Origin: Gaoshiqia sediminis
GTDB taxonomy: Bacteria; Bacteroidota; Bacteroidia; Bacteroidales; Prolixibacteraceae
DNA length: 64,000 nucleotides
Assembly: GCF_025907915.1 (NCBI RefSeq)
Contig: NZ_JAPAAF010000013.1
Span: 39,344 to 103,343, forward strand
Reading direction: 5' to 3'
Every line of letters begins with the position of its first letter. The stretch's first letter is position 1. The translations under genes and the position numbers were made by a program. Positions 36,249-44,696 of the stretch are shown here, piece by piece. A model generated the notes under the pieces. It had not been told where the DNA came from. It saw only the letters and a list, made by a program, of their open reading frames with translations, and ran no database searches.

Positions 36249-36875
36249 TTACTGCTGTAAAACACCTTTCCCGGTTTTTCGGAAGATGCAGAGCAAAATC
36301 TGGCTGAAATAATTGGTCTTCCCGGCTAAAATTTCACGCAGTTTGCTGATGGCCCGGTGGATGAGCGCCCGTGCCGATTGATAATTCAGGTTGAGAATCA
36401 CCGCGATTTCCTTGTAATCCATGCCTCGGGTAAACCGCAGGTAGATGGCTTCCTTTTGCCTGGCGGTGAGTGACTCGATGGCCGAAATCAACGCCTTTTT
36501 TTGTTCATCGGACAGTTCAAATTCCGTGTGGTCGAAACTTTGCAGGAAAGAAATCTCAAACCGTCCACTGTTGTCCGGGTCAATCTCCCGGTATTTCAGG
36601 CTTTTTTGGATTTCGCGCACCAGTTGGCGTTTGAGCGCTTTGAACAGGTAAAGCTGGATATTGTCGGTGGGGGACAGCGATTGACGGTTCCGGATGATGG
36701 TGCAAAAAACATCCTGGATGCAATCCTTCACCAGGCTATGGTCGGGCGTGATTTTACTTCCATAATCATACAACGCGTTTACATATCTCAGGTAAATGAG
36801 AGATAACACCTGATCATTTCCATGAAGAAATTTGGTCCAGAGTTCGTGGTCGTTTCCCTTGGAATGTTCAATCAT
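36249..36875 (-). CDS. ECF RNA polymerase sigma-70 factor
   Basis: A 208-residue sigma factor of the Bacteroidota FecI-like class, with region 2 (ALYDYGSKITPDHSLVKDCIQDVF) and region 4 (LTARQKEAIYLRFTRGMDYKEIAVIL) separated by a linker. It is the first gene of the unit, and the anti-sigma follows. It should direct transcription of susC/susD in response to the receptor's ligand. The target promoter sequence could not be read from one locus. Confidence 0.9.
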   Translation of the reverse strand: MIEHSKGNDHELWTKFLHGNDQVLSLIYLRYVNALYDYGSKITPDHSLVKDCIQDVFCTIIRNRQSLSPTDNIQLYLFKALKRQLVREIQKSLKYREIDPDNSGRFEISFLQSFDHTEFELSDEQKKALISAIESLTARQKEAIYLRFTRGMDYKEIAVILNLNYQSARALIHRAISKLREILAGKTNYFSQILLCIFRKTGKGVLQQ

Positions 36876-37158
36876 TGGATGTTGGTTAGTTTAGTTGAGC
36901 GAAATTAATACAAGTTTCCGTTCAAAATGTCCGAAGCCCAAATGCTGTTCAACAAATGTTTTTCAGACGTGGCTTTCCGTGTTGGCGGCCAAGACCGTGA
37001 AAAGGCAGTCAATTATTTCATGTTGAGTTAACTTAGTTCAGAAATAATTCACAAACAAACAGGTTTTCAGACCGTTTTGATAGACTTTTATTGATTTTGG
37101 CGTAACTGCCGCTTAATAGAGGTTCGGCAACTTTACCGGTGAATAACTGAAGAAATTT

Positions 37159-37995
37159 ATGAAAGCCAGAAAGCTGGAAGTAGCTGTCATATCCGATCTC
37201 CACCTTGCCACTCATGCCTGTAAAGCCAAAAATGTGCTGAAATATCTCAAGTCGATCAATCCCGGTATTCTTGTGCTGAACGGCGACATCATCGACTCGT
37301 GGCGCTTTAGCCGGAACTATTTTCCCAAATCGCACCTGAAGGTGGTGCGTCAGCTGATCAAGATGCTCGAAAAAGGTGCTCACATTTTCTACATTACCGG
37401 CAATCACGATGAGTTTTTGCGCAAGTTCAACCAAACGCGGATGGGTAACCTGAAAATTGTGAACCAACTCATATTAGAACTTGACGGCAAAAAAACCTGG
37501 ATCATCCACGGCGACATTTTCGACCACATCATTCACCAGGCCAAATGGCTGGCAAAATTTGGCGCTGCTACTTACGGCTTGCTTACCATCATCAACAAGG
37601 CGATAAACCTTTTTTTCAGTCTTTTCGGAAAAAAGGAAATCCTGATTTATAAAAGCATAAAAAAACGGTTGGTACGCGAAAAGCCTCACCTGTCGCGTTT
37701 TGAAAATGCGGTTTGCAGGGTGGCATCCGAGCGCGACTACCAAACGGTCATTTGCGGGCATACGCATGTTCCGCGCGACAAGCAAATGCTGAATGAAACC
37801 GGAACGGTTCGTTATATCAACTGCGGCGACTGGGTGGAGCACCTCACCGCCGCCGAATACAACGATGGCAAGTGGTCGTTGGTCCACTTTGCGGATGATG
37901 AAGATGAAAACATGGCCGACGAACCCGATATCCCGGACAAAAAGCAACTGTACCAGTCGCTCTTCCGCGAACTGGCCATTGCCAATATGTTATGA
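37159..37995 (+). CDS. LpxH-like metallophosphoesterase
   Basis: A 278-residue calcineurin-like phosphoesterase with all metal motifs: ISDLHLATH (D13, H15), LNGDIIDSW (D43), GNHDE (81-85), IHGDIFDH (H117) and CGHTHVPR (199-206). It resembles the UDP-2,3-diacylglucosamine hydrolases of lipid A synthesis (LpxH/LpxI-type function), acting at the cytoplasmic face of the inner membrane. It carries an acidic C-terminal tail (DDEDENMADEPDIPD). It is followed 34 bp later by a glycosyltransferase gene, consistent with a lipid/envelope role. A different phosphoesterase substrate remains possible. Confidence 0.75.
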   Translation: MKARKLEVAVISDLHLATHACKAKNVLKYLKSINPGILVLNGDIIDSWRFSRNYFPKSHLKVVRQLIKMLEKGAHIFYITGNHDEFLRKFNQTRMGNLKIVNQLILELDGKKTWIIHGDIFDHIIHQAKWLAKFGAATYGLLTIINKAINLFFSLFGKKEILIYKSIKKRLVREKPHLSRFENAVCRVASERDYQTVICGHTHVPRDKQMLNETGTVRYINCGDWVEHLTAAEYNDGKWSLVHFADDEDENMADEPDIPDKKQLYQSLFRELAIANML

Positions 37996-38029
37996 ACGAT
38001 GTCAATCTTAACTATTACAATCACAATTT

Positions 38030-39130
38030 ATGCAAAATAAACGACTGAAAATTCTTTATGCCATCCAGGGTACCGGAAACGGTCACCTGGCCCGGGCCAC
38101 CGAAATTGTTCCCCTGCTGAAACAAATGGCCGATACCGATGTGTTGGTGAGTGGCATTCAGGGAGACATCCAATTGCCTTTTCGGGTGGATTACCAATTG
38201 TATGGCATCAGTTTTATTTTCGGAAAGAAAGGGGGCGTGAGCATCCGCGAAACGTTGATGAAATTGAAACCCTGGCGTTTCCTGCGCGACCTGATGAAAC
38301 TGCCCGTTCATAAGTACGACCTGGTGTTGTGCGATTTTGAGCCGGTTTCGGCCTGGGCCTGCCGCTTGAAGGGCAAACCATGCATCGGGCTGAGCCACCA
38401 GAATGCGGTGTTGCACCCACTGGCCCCTAAACCGAAGAAAACCGATTGGTCGGGCCGTTTCATCCTAAAACATTACGCACCGGCCAAGGCGAAATACGGC
38501 TTTCATTTTTCATCGCTCGACGAAAATAATTTTACACCCGTGATCCGCCCCGCCATCCGACAGGCCCGTCCAACGGATAAAGGTCATTACACGGTTTACC
38601 TGCCCGCCTACAGTAACGAAGAAATTGAGACTGCTTTGTCGGCTTTCCCGCAAATACGCTGGGAAGTTTTTTCGAAGCACAGTCGTGAAACCTATCAAAA
38701 AGGCCATATTCTTTTTCGTCCGGTTTCTTTGGATGGTTTCAGCGAATCGTTTGTCAATTGCCGGGGCATTCTCTGTACAGCGGGTTTCGAAACCCCGGCT
38801 GAGGCTATTTACATGGGTAAAAAACTCTGCGTCATTCCCATGAAAAACCAATACGAGCAGGCCTGCAATGCTGCTTTTCTGGAAAGTATGGGTATTCCGG
38901 TGCTGCCGTCACTTCAGGGTCAAACCGAGGCCATTGGTCGCTGGCTGAAAAAGCCCGTAGCGCTGAAAATTAATTATCCTGACGAAACAGCTGCTATCCT
39001 GAAACGAACCATTCTGAACCAGCTTGAAAAATCCGGAGGGAAGGTTGAGGTCAACCAACTTTTAACGGAGACCTCTACGACGAAAAACGTGATTCACCGA
39101 AAGTCAGAAAAGTTACTATCTGCTTTGTAA
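38030..39130 (+). CDS. MurG-like (GT1_3-type) glycosyltransferase
   Basis: A 366-residue protein with the start LKILYAIQGTGNGHLARATEI, the GTGNGH(L/A)ARA loop of this GT-B family, and GFETPAEAIYMGKKLCVIPMKNQYEQACNAAFLESMG, the donor-binding C-terminal motif (G-x-E-xPxEA with KxxxxxPxxxQ/YEQ). It should transfer a sugar to a lipid or polymer acceptor at the membrane. It lies downstream of the LpxH-like gene on the same strand, and upstream of the SRPBCC genes. The exact acceptor is unknown. Confidence 0.8.
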   Translation: MQNKRLKILYAIQGTGNGHLARATEIVPLLKQMADTDVLVSGIQGDIQLPFRVDYQLYGISFIFGKKGGVSIRETLMKLKPWRFLRDLMKLPVHKYDLVLCDFEPVSAWACRLKGKPCIGLSHQNAVLHPLAPKPKKTDWSGRFILKHYAPAKAKYGFHFSSLDENNFTPVIRPAIRQARPTDKGHYTVYLPAYSNEEIETALSAFPQIRWEVFSKHSRETYQKGHILFRPVSLDGFSESFVNCRGILCTAGFETPAEAIYMGKKLCVIPMKNQYEQACNAAFLESMGIPVLPSLQGQTEAIGRWLKKPVALKINYPDETAAILKRTILNQLEKSGGKVEVNQLLTETSTTKNVIHRKSEKLLSAL

Positions 39131-39168
39131 ACCCGAAAATGAAACAGATTCAACCAAACCTAATGGAT

Positions 39169-39714
39169 ATGAAAACCCGAATTACGATCGTCATTTTGTT
39201 TTTGTTCATTTCGGGCACCTTGTTGCTTCCGCGAATGGTCAGCTTTGAACGAAAAATAGCCATTGAGGCTCCGCAGGAAGTTGTCTTCAACCAAGTGAAC
39301 GACCTGTGTAGCTGGGGAAAATGGTCAGGGTTGACCCCGAACTGCCCGGCTGACGAAGTCAACTATTTGAATGCCGGCCCCGGCTGTTTGGCTGGCTACA
39401 GCTGGGAAACCTCAGCTCAAACCCGCAAAGTGGTCGTTACGGCTGCTGCACCTTGCGACTCGGTGTTGGTTGTGATGGACTTTATGCGTCACAGTCACGC
39501 AACCACCTGTTTTCGCTTTACCGAGGAAAACGGTACTACAACAGTGATCTGGCAGATGGAGGCCGATTTGGGCAACAATCCGCTCAGCAGATTGTCGGGT
39601 TTATTTTTTAACCACTTGCTTGGTCCCGACCTGGAACGTGGGCTCAAAAAACTGAAAAAAATGACCGAAGCCGAAGCAGTGCACCGACAACAAATTGCCG
39701 GACGGCAAAACTAA
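39169..39714 (+). CDS. SRPBCC-fold protein with N-terminal membrane anchor (paralogue 1)
   Basis: Called from the Met at 39169 (MKTRITIVILFLF), because this aligns with the start of the next paralogue; an upstream Met at 39139 would add ten residues. The protein has about 181 residues: one N-terminal hydrophobic segment (2-19), then a START/SRPBCC domain beginning FERKIAIEAPQEVVFNQVNDLCSWGKWS. The fold binds hydrophobic ligands. Function is unknown. It lies 38 bp after the glycosyltransferase stop, so it may belong to the same unit. Confidence 0.75.
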   Translation: MKTRITIVILFLFISGTLLLPRMVSFERKIAIEAPQEVVFNQVNDLCSWGKWSGLTPNCPADEVNYLNAGPGCLAGYSWETSAQTRKVVVTAAAPCDSVLVVMDFMRHSHATTCFRFTEENGTTTVIWQMEADLGNNPLSRLSGLFFNHLLGPDLERGLKKLKKMTEAEAVHRQQIAGRQN

Positions 39715-39927
39715 ACCCGGCCTTTTCTGAGAAATGACTTTTATCATAAAGATGGAAGGTCATCTGTTGATTTAATTTTTTCTGCGAAAAGAGAAAGAAG
39801 ATTTGTTCTCAGGTTTGGTTGATGTTGATAATCAGAAATAAAACTGTTAACTTGACGCAAAATCGCGTTGCGGCGGTTTTACGTTTCGAATCAAGTTTTC
39901 AAGTATCAACATCAAAAATGAAATGAA

Positions 39928-40929
39928 ATGAGAACCCTGATAAGACTGCTGGCTGCACTATTTTCCGTAGTTCTTTTCCTGCTCATCGTTGCCTACTTTC
40001 TTCCGCGTGAGGTTCAACTCGAACGAAGTATCAGCATACATGCCCCGGCCCGGGTCGTGTTCAACCAGGTTAACGACTTATATTCCTGGGACAAATGGTC
40101 GGTTTGGAACCAGTTGGACCCGGAGATGGAAATTACCTACCAGAACGGAGGCATTGGTGAAAGGGCAGTCTACTCGTGGAAAAGCAGCCATCCGAAAGTT
40201 GGCGATGGAAAGCTTACAATTACCGGCTCATCGCCCTATGATTCAATTCGGTTGAAGCTGGAATTCGGGGAGGAGTCACCTTCGGAAAGCTGGTTTCGTT
40301 TTTCGGAAGAAGATGAACAAACCACTGTCGTTTGGGGATTTGGCGCGGATATGGGGATGAACCCGATTGCTCGTTGGATGGGGCTTTTCATCAACCGCAT
40401 GGTAGGGCCCGACTTCGAAAGAGGACTACAGAACCTGAAAACTGTTTCCGAAATTATCGTACAGGAAGGACGTCCGATTGTGGAGCTTGTCACGCTGCCG
40501 GCATTCAACTACGTCAGCCTGCGGAAAACGGTAAGCCTGGAGGATATTTCCGATGAAATGGGACAGATGTACGGAAAACTTACCCGGCACATCGACAGTC
40601 ACCAGCTGATGATGGTGGACATGCCGTACTCCGTCTATCATAAAATCGACAATGGCGTAGTTGACCTGGAGGCAGGTATCCCGATTGACCGTATCACCGA
40701 ACCTGCAGGTGATATCCTGGCCGGAAATCGGGAAGCTGGCAACTATGCCCAGGCTGACCACATCGGCTCCTACGAAACGCTGGGCGAGACGCACGAGTTT
40801 ATTCAGCAATGGATAACCGGTCATCATTTCACGATCAGCGGCGGGCCTATGGAAAAATACCTGACGGATCCGCAATCGGAACCCAACCCGGAAAAATGGA
40901 TTACAGCCATTTATTATCCACTAAACTGA
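39928..40929 (+). CDS. SRPBCC domain fused to GyrI-like effector-binding domain (paralogue 2)
   Basis: A 333-residue protein. An N-terminal membrane segment (LIRLLAALFSVVLFLLIVAYF) and an SRPBCC domain (LERSISIHAPARVVFNQVNDLYSWDKWS, up to about 180) are clearly related to the upstream gene. A GyrI-like/bacterial transcription-effector-binding domain follows (VELVTLPAFNYVSLRKTVSLEDISDEMG, about 185-330). Both are ligand-binding folds, so this looks like a membrane-tethered small-molecule sensor or binding protein. There is no DNA-binding domain. It ends 14 bp before a convergent gene. Confidence 0.75.
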   Translation: MRTLIRLLAALFSVVLFLLIVAYFLPREVQLERSISIHAPARVVFNQVNDLYSWDKWSVWNQLDPEMEITYQNGGIGERAVYSWKSSHPKVGDGKLTITGSSPYDSIRLKLEFGEESPSESWFRFSEEDEQTTVVWGFGADMGMNPIARWMGLFINRMVGPDFERGLQNLKTVSEIIVQEGRPIVELVTLPAFNYVSLRKTVSLEDISDEMGQMYGKLTRHIDSHQLMMVDMPYSVYHKIDNGVVDLEAGIPIDRITEPAGDILAGNREAGNYAQADHIGSYETLGETHEFIQQWITGHHFTISGGPMEKYLTDPQSEPNPEKWITAIYYPLN

Positions 40930-40943
40930 TGCCGGAAACCGGT

Positions 40944-41684
40944 TTAACGAATGATGTCAGCGGGAAGGAAATCGTCGAGCCAAGGTAGTCTTCCATACTG
41001 GTTTTCCAGGTTTTGACGGGTTTGCCGGTAAAGTTGCTGTTGTCCGGTTTCGTAGTAGCCTTTCATGATAAAAACTTCGGTTAACACGATCAGGTAGTTG
41101 CACTTTACCGTATCATGGCCGAAAAGGATCAGCGCCTTTTTGTAGGCGAGTATCGCTTGTTTCTTGTCGCCGCCAAAAAGGGCCGGGCGGTTATACAACG
41201 AATTTCCCTCTTCGAGCCAGGCTGTGGGTTCCTCCGGATTTAGGCTGATGGCACGTTGTATGGCCGACTCTACCTTGGGCCCCAGAAAAGGGGCTTTGTA
41301 CATCGTCAAGCCAATTTCGAAAGCCTGAAAAGCAGCTTTCAGACTATACAGACGGGCATCTTGCGGGTGTTTCTCCAATAACGGGTCCAACTTTGAACGG
41401 GCATCCTGCAATACGTTTTTGATTTTCGACTTCTGGTTGGTCCCAAAATAATAGCCAATGAGTCCATAGCGGGCTTGCAGGGCAACCAGCATCCAGTCCA
41501 GCTCTTTCGGGTGATTGGCTTCGATTTCCTCAGCCCATTCCAGCCACGGTTCCATATCTCCTTCCAGGTAGGCGTGGAAGTAACGGCAGCGGTAATCCTT
41601 CAGGTTTTGTGCCGGTGCAACAAAATTCAGCATGACAAGGATAACGGTAAGCAGTTTTAAATATTTATGGAACGACCTTTCCAT
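40944..41684 (-). CDS. Secreted/periplasmic TPR protein at the end of the carotenoid operon
   Basis: Called from the Met at 41684 (MERSFHKYLKLL), giving about 246 residues; the longer start at 41711 is possible. A signal peptide (LLTVILVMLNFVAPA before QN) is followed by TPR-like helical repeats (ELDWMLVALQARYGLIGYYFG; SLNPEEPTAWLEEGNSLYNRPALFGGDKKQAILAYKKAL). The start overlaps the upstream glycosyltransferase stop by 28 bp, so translation is coupled and it is part of the pigment operon. No known carotenoid gene corresponds to it. Confidence 0.7.
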   Translation of the reverse strand: MERSFHKYLKLLTVILVMLNFVAPAQNLKDYRCRYFHAYLEGDMEPWLEWAEEIEANHPKELDWMLVALQARYGLIGYYFGTNQKSKIKNVLQDARSKLDPLLEKHPQDARLYSLKAAFQAFEIGLTMYKAPFLGPKVESAIQRAISLNPEEPTAWLEEGNSLYNRPALFGGDKKQAILAYKKALILFGHDTVKCNYLIVLTEVFIMKGYYETGQQQLYRQTRQNLENQYGRLPWLDDFLPADIIR

Positions 41685-42760
41685 TTTCCGGTATGATTGA
41701 TTGCTAGACAAATATTATGGATCATGACGTGCGTAAAGAAAAACATGTTGAGCGGATGAAAGAGCAAGCTCGTACATACTGACTGGCGACTTGCCCAGGC
41801 CACCAAAAGGCGGTTAAGAAGTAAAATGAACAGATAAACGATAAAACCGGCAAGGCCAAACGATAGAAAAATGACGGCCGGAGCAGTCATCAACCCCAGC
41901 CAGAAAAGAACCATCAACAGTCGGCTGCCCAGAAAAAATTCATGCACATTGCGCGAGAACCCTTGCAGCCCTTCCTGGTAGCTGGTGTACATACGGCAAT
42001 AAACATCCTGGTTGCCGAGTAAAACCGCCACCCGTTTCCCGGCCTGTTTCATCCGGCGTACTATCCAGATATCTTCCACATGCTTGTCTTTCACCTGCTC
42101 ATGCCACTGATTTTCGTGATATTCCGTGGCGGAAAATAGCATAAATTGTCCGTTGGCTGCGGCAAATAGTGGGTTTTTCATATTCAGGACGAAAGGGAGC
42201 GGCAATAAATTCAGTAAGGCCCAGTTCATGAACGGAACACTGACCTTTTCGGCTGTCGTTTGCATTTTTTGTTGCGGAAAGATGGACAATAAAGTCAACC
42301 GGTGCGACCGAAAATAGGCCAGCGCCTTTTGAAGTGCTTGCGGCGAGAGGGAAATATCGGCATCTACAAACAACAGGTAATCACCGCTGGCTTTTTGAGC
42401 TAACTGATGGCAAGCGAAATTTTTGCCAGTCCAGGATGGCGGCAGCGGTTCGCCCCGGAAAAAGCGGAGGCGACTGTCTTTGGATTGCCACTCTTGCAAC
42501 AGGCTTGCAGTTTTATCAGTTGACTGGTCGTCGCATACCCATATCTCAACGTTGGGATAATCCAATTTCAGTAGAGAATGCAGCAGCCGGGGAAGGTTCT
42601 TCTCCTCATTTCGTGCAGGAACCAGGATGGATACGCGGGCGAGATCAACTTTCGTTGCTTCGCTCAGGTATGGCCGGCTGACTGCATTAACCAGGGCGAT
42701 CAGTGTGCGGACGATCAGAAAACCCAGTAAGAACCAGGAAAGCAGAATCAAGTCATTCAT
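41657..42760 (-). CDS. Family 2 glycosyltransferase of the carotenoid cluster
   Basis: A 367-residue membrane-associated GT2. A first membrane segment (LILLSWFLLGFLIVRTLIALV) precedes the catalytic core VSILVPARNEEKNLPRLL, WVCDDQSTD, FVDADISLSP (DXD-type) and EDIWIVRRMKQAGK (the ED acid and the QxxRW-like region), with C-terminal membrane segments at about 280-340. Its place between the acyltransferase and the TPR gene and its layout resemble CruC/carotenoid glycosyltransferases. It should glycosylate the 1'-hydroxyl of the carotenoid. Confidence 0.75.
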   Translation of the reverse strand: MNDLILLSWFLLGFLIVRTLIALVNAVSRPYLSEATKVDLARVSILVPARNEEKNLPRLLHSLLKLDYPNVEIWVCDDQSTDKTASLLQEWQSKDSRLRFFRGEPLPPSWTGKNFACHQLAQKASGDYLLFVDADISLSPQALQKALAYFRSHRLTLLSIFPQQKMQTTAEKVSVPFMNWALLNLLPLPFVLNMKNPLFAAANGQFMLFSATEYHENQWHEQVKDKHVEDIWIVRRMKQAGKRVAVLLGNQDVYCRMYTSYQEGLQGFSRNVHEFFLGSRLLMVLFWLGLMTAPAVIFLSFGLAGFIVYLFILLLNRLLVAWASRQSVCTSLLFHPLNMFFFTHVMIHNICLAINHTGKWKGRSINI

Positions 42761-43361
42761 GTTGTTTGTTTATGCATTGTTCCTGAAAAATCCGGTAGGC
42801 TGTTTCCAGATCAGTGGCAGAAGTTTCTCCCTCATAGTGGCGCAAGAAAAATCGGACGGCGGGTTTGGACCGGCTGAAATAATCGACCAGAGCCAGGCAA
42901 AAGTAAACCTGAACGGGTGTATTGGCTTGGTTAATAATACTGGAAGCGCCTTTTTTAAACCGAACCGGATGCACGTGTTGCGACTGGATTTCGCCTTGCG
43001 GATACAGGCAAACCAAGTTTTGCGGGCCATCCAGCAAACGGGCCGCATACTGCACTGATTGCAGAACATCGTGCGATTCGGGCCGAACCGAAAAAGCACC
43101 GCACCAATTGATGAACATGCGCTTACGCAGCTGTTCTTCCAGCATCATGACATGAAATTTCTTTTTGAAAAAATGCTGGCTCAGATAGTACGACCAGTAG
43201 CCGTCCCACCAGCTAAAATGATTTTGCAGCAACAGGACCGGCTTTCCGGGGTCGGGTTCATCTCCTTCGATGGAAATCCCGCGAAAATGCATCTTCATTT
43301 TCAGTCGAAAATATAGATCGAAGAACCAAAGAGCCAGACGATGGTGACGGGCAGCAATCAT
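42753..43361 (-). CDS. Acyltransferase (PlsC-like) of the carotenoid cluster
   Basis: Called from the ATG at 43361 (MIAARHHRLALW), whose ATGA overlaps the crtW stop, giving 202 residues. The longer frame from 43634 is crtW sequence in another frame and is rejected. NHFSWWD at 47-53 is the HX4D catalytic motif and LYPQGEIQ is the second PlsC-like block. In other bacteria a gene of this type (CruD-like) acylates the sugar of carotenoid glycosides. It overlaps the start of the glycosyltransferase gene by 8 bp. Confidence 0.7.
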   Translation of the reverse strand: MIAARHHRLALWFFDLYFRLKMKMHFRGISIEGDEPDPGKPVLLLQNHFSWWDGYWSYYLSQHFFKKKFHVMMLEEQLRKRMFINWCGAFSVRPESHDVLQSVQYAARLLDGPQNLVCLYPQGEIQSQHVHPVRFKKGASSIINQANTPVQVYFCLALVDYFSRSKPAVRFFLRHYEGETSATDLETAYRIFQEQCINKQHE

Positions 43362-44053
43362 AGGCCAACCTCCTGTTTGCGTTTGTCTTTTTCGCGGTAT
43401 AATCGCCACCACGGCACACGCGGCATTTCGTGGTGTTCCCAGTGATAGCCAAAAAAATAGCAGCTCAGCATGGCCCACCAGTGCGGTCCGCTTTGGCTTC
43501 GTGCGCGATGGGGCTCCATATTTTCCTGATGTGGTTTGCGGTGGGGCAGGTACGTTCCAACAAAAAACAGCTGAAAGGTGGCCAGCACAGCCGGCACGAT
43601 CCAAAATACAATCAGGCTGGCCGTGTCGAACCAAATCTTCAATACATTGAAAGCAACAGCCATAAACAGAAACTGCCAGATGGTGGCATATCGTTTAAGG
43701 AAAACAAACCACCAAGCCAGAAAATTTTGCGACTGCACGTAATAGTCGGGGTCTCTTTCGCTGGCCGGATACAGGTGGTGTTGATAGTGGTTGGTTCGCA
43801 GTTTTTGGTACGACAGGCCTGCAAACAAGAGCGATGAGATCCATCCGACGATGGTGTTCACCGGCAGGCGTTTGCTCACCAAACCGTGCATGGCATCGTG
43901 CCCGGTAATGAACAAGCCGGTGTATAAATAGGCTTGCAGCAACACATGCACATACATCCATCCCGACGTGAGGGCAACCGGTACCAGGAGCAGGCTGTAC
44001 AACAGGTGTGCAGCCCAACAAAGAAAAACTAGAATGGCAATAAGTATTCCCAT
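43358..44053 (-). CDS. crtW: Beta-carotene ketolase CrtW
   Basis: A 231-residue integral membrane di-iron oxygenase. The His clusters are HDAMHG (52-57), HYQHH (89-93) and HWEHHEMP (204-211), and FFVGTYLPHR is a CrtW-specific segment. PWWRLYREK follows. It should introduce a 4-keto group on the beta-ionone ring. It is distinguished from a fatty acid desaturase by the short length and by these motifs. It lies 1 bp after the cruF stop and overlaps the acyltransferase start by 4 bp. Confidence 0.88.
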   Translation of the reverse strand: MGILIAILVFLCWAAHLLYSLLLVPVALTSGWMYVHVLLQAYLYTGLFITGHDAMHGLVSKRLPVNTIVGWISSLLFAGLSYQKLRTNHYQHHLYPASERDPDYYVQSQNFLAWWFVFLKRYATIWQFLFMAVAFNVLKIWFDTASLIVFWIVPAVLATFQLFFVGTYLPHRKPHQENMEPHRARSQSGPHWWAMLSCYFFGYHWEHHEMPRVPWWRLYREKDKRKQEVGL

Positions 44054-44054
44054 G

Positions 44055-44696
44055 CTATATTGGTTTTAAGATGAAATTCAATACGAGAAAAAACAGGAAT
44101 TGGATCAGCAAAATCCAGACCGCTAGTTTGTTTCTCAGTTTTACCTTTAAAAAGTACATCATCGCAAAGATCAGGCACGAAATCAGGTACCAATCCAAAT
44201 AGTTCTTCAGCGGAATTTGTTCGTCGGCCCACTGCCACATATTCAGCGATATGGCCACGGGTTCCATTACAAAATCAAACAGTACCATTATCAGGGCACC
44301 GGCAAAGGGCATCAGTTTTCCCAGATTAAGTGGCGACAGCAAGACATAAACGCCATACGCCAGCACCAGCCAGTTGATGCCAATCAGAAGCGGTGTTTGC
44401 AGTAGTTTTGGCCCCAGTACAGGCCCGTACCAGTAATGGCCAAACAGCCACTGCGTTTGTACGCCAATGAGTTCGGCAACAAATCCGATGAGGGCAATGC
44501 TTGTTAAAATAAGTGTCGTCTTCGTATCCCAACCTTCATGCGCCCATAGCAGCATGGCCAACGTGAGCAGCAGGTTAAATGGGGTGAGCCAGACAAACAG
44601 GTTGTAACTCCAATTCATCGAAAATCCGGCGATTCCGACCAGATAGAGGAGTACCAGCACCAGCTTCAGTCGTTTTGTGATGTCAGTCTTATTCAT
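44055..44696 (-). CDS. cruF: CruF-like carotenoid 1',2'-hydratase
   Basis: A 213-residue protein with about six membrane segments, including the family pattern FVAELIGVQTQWLFGHYWYGPVLGPKL and LMPFAGALIMVLFDFVMEPVAI. CruF adds water to the psi end of gamma-carotene or a related compound to make the 1'-hydroxyl. It sits between crtD (overlapping by 4 bp) and crtW. The family call (COG2324-type carotenoid biosynthesis protein) is from motif and context. The stereochemistry and substrate order are inferred. Confidence 0.8.
   Translation of the reverse strand: MNKTDITKRLKLVLVLLYLVGIAGFSMNWSYNLFVWLTPFNLLLTLAMLLWAHEGWDTKTTLILTSIALIGFVAELIGVQTQWLFGHYWYGPVLGPKLLQTPLLIGINWLVLAYGVYVLLSPLNLGKLMPFAGALIMVLFDFVMEPVAISLNMWQWADEQIPLKNYLDWYLISCLIFAMMYFLKVKLRNKLAVWILLIQFLFFLVLNFILKPI

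Noticed and set aside
43362..43634. Extended acyltransferase frame from 43634
   Set aside because: The first 91 residues are crtW read in another frame. The ATG at 43361 overlaps the crtW stop in a normal ATGA arrangement.
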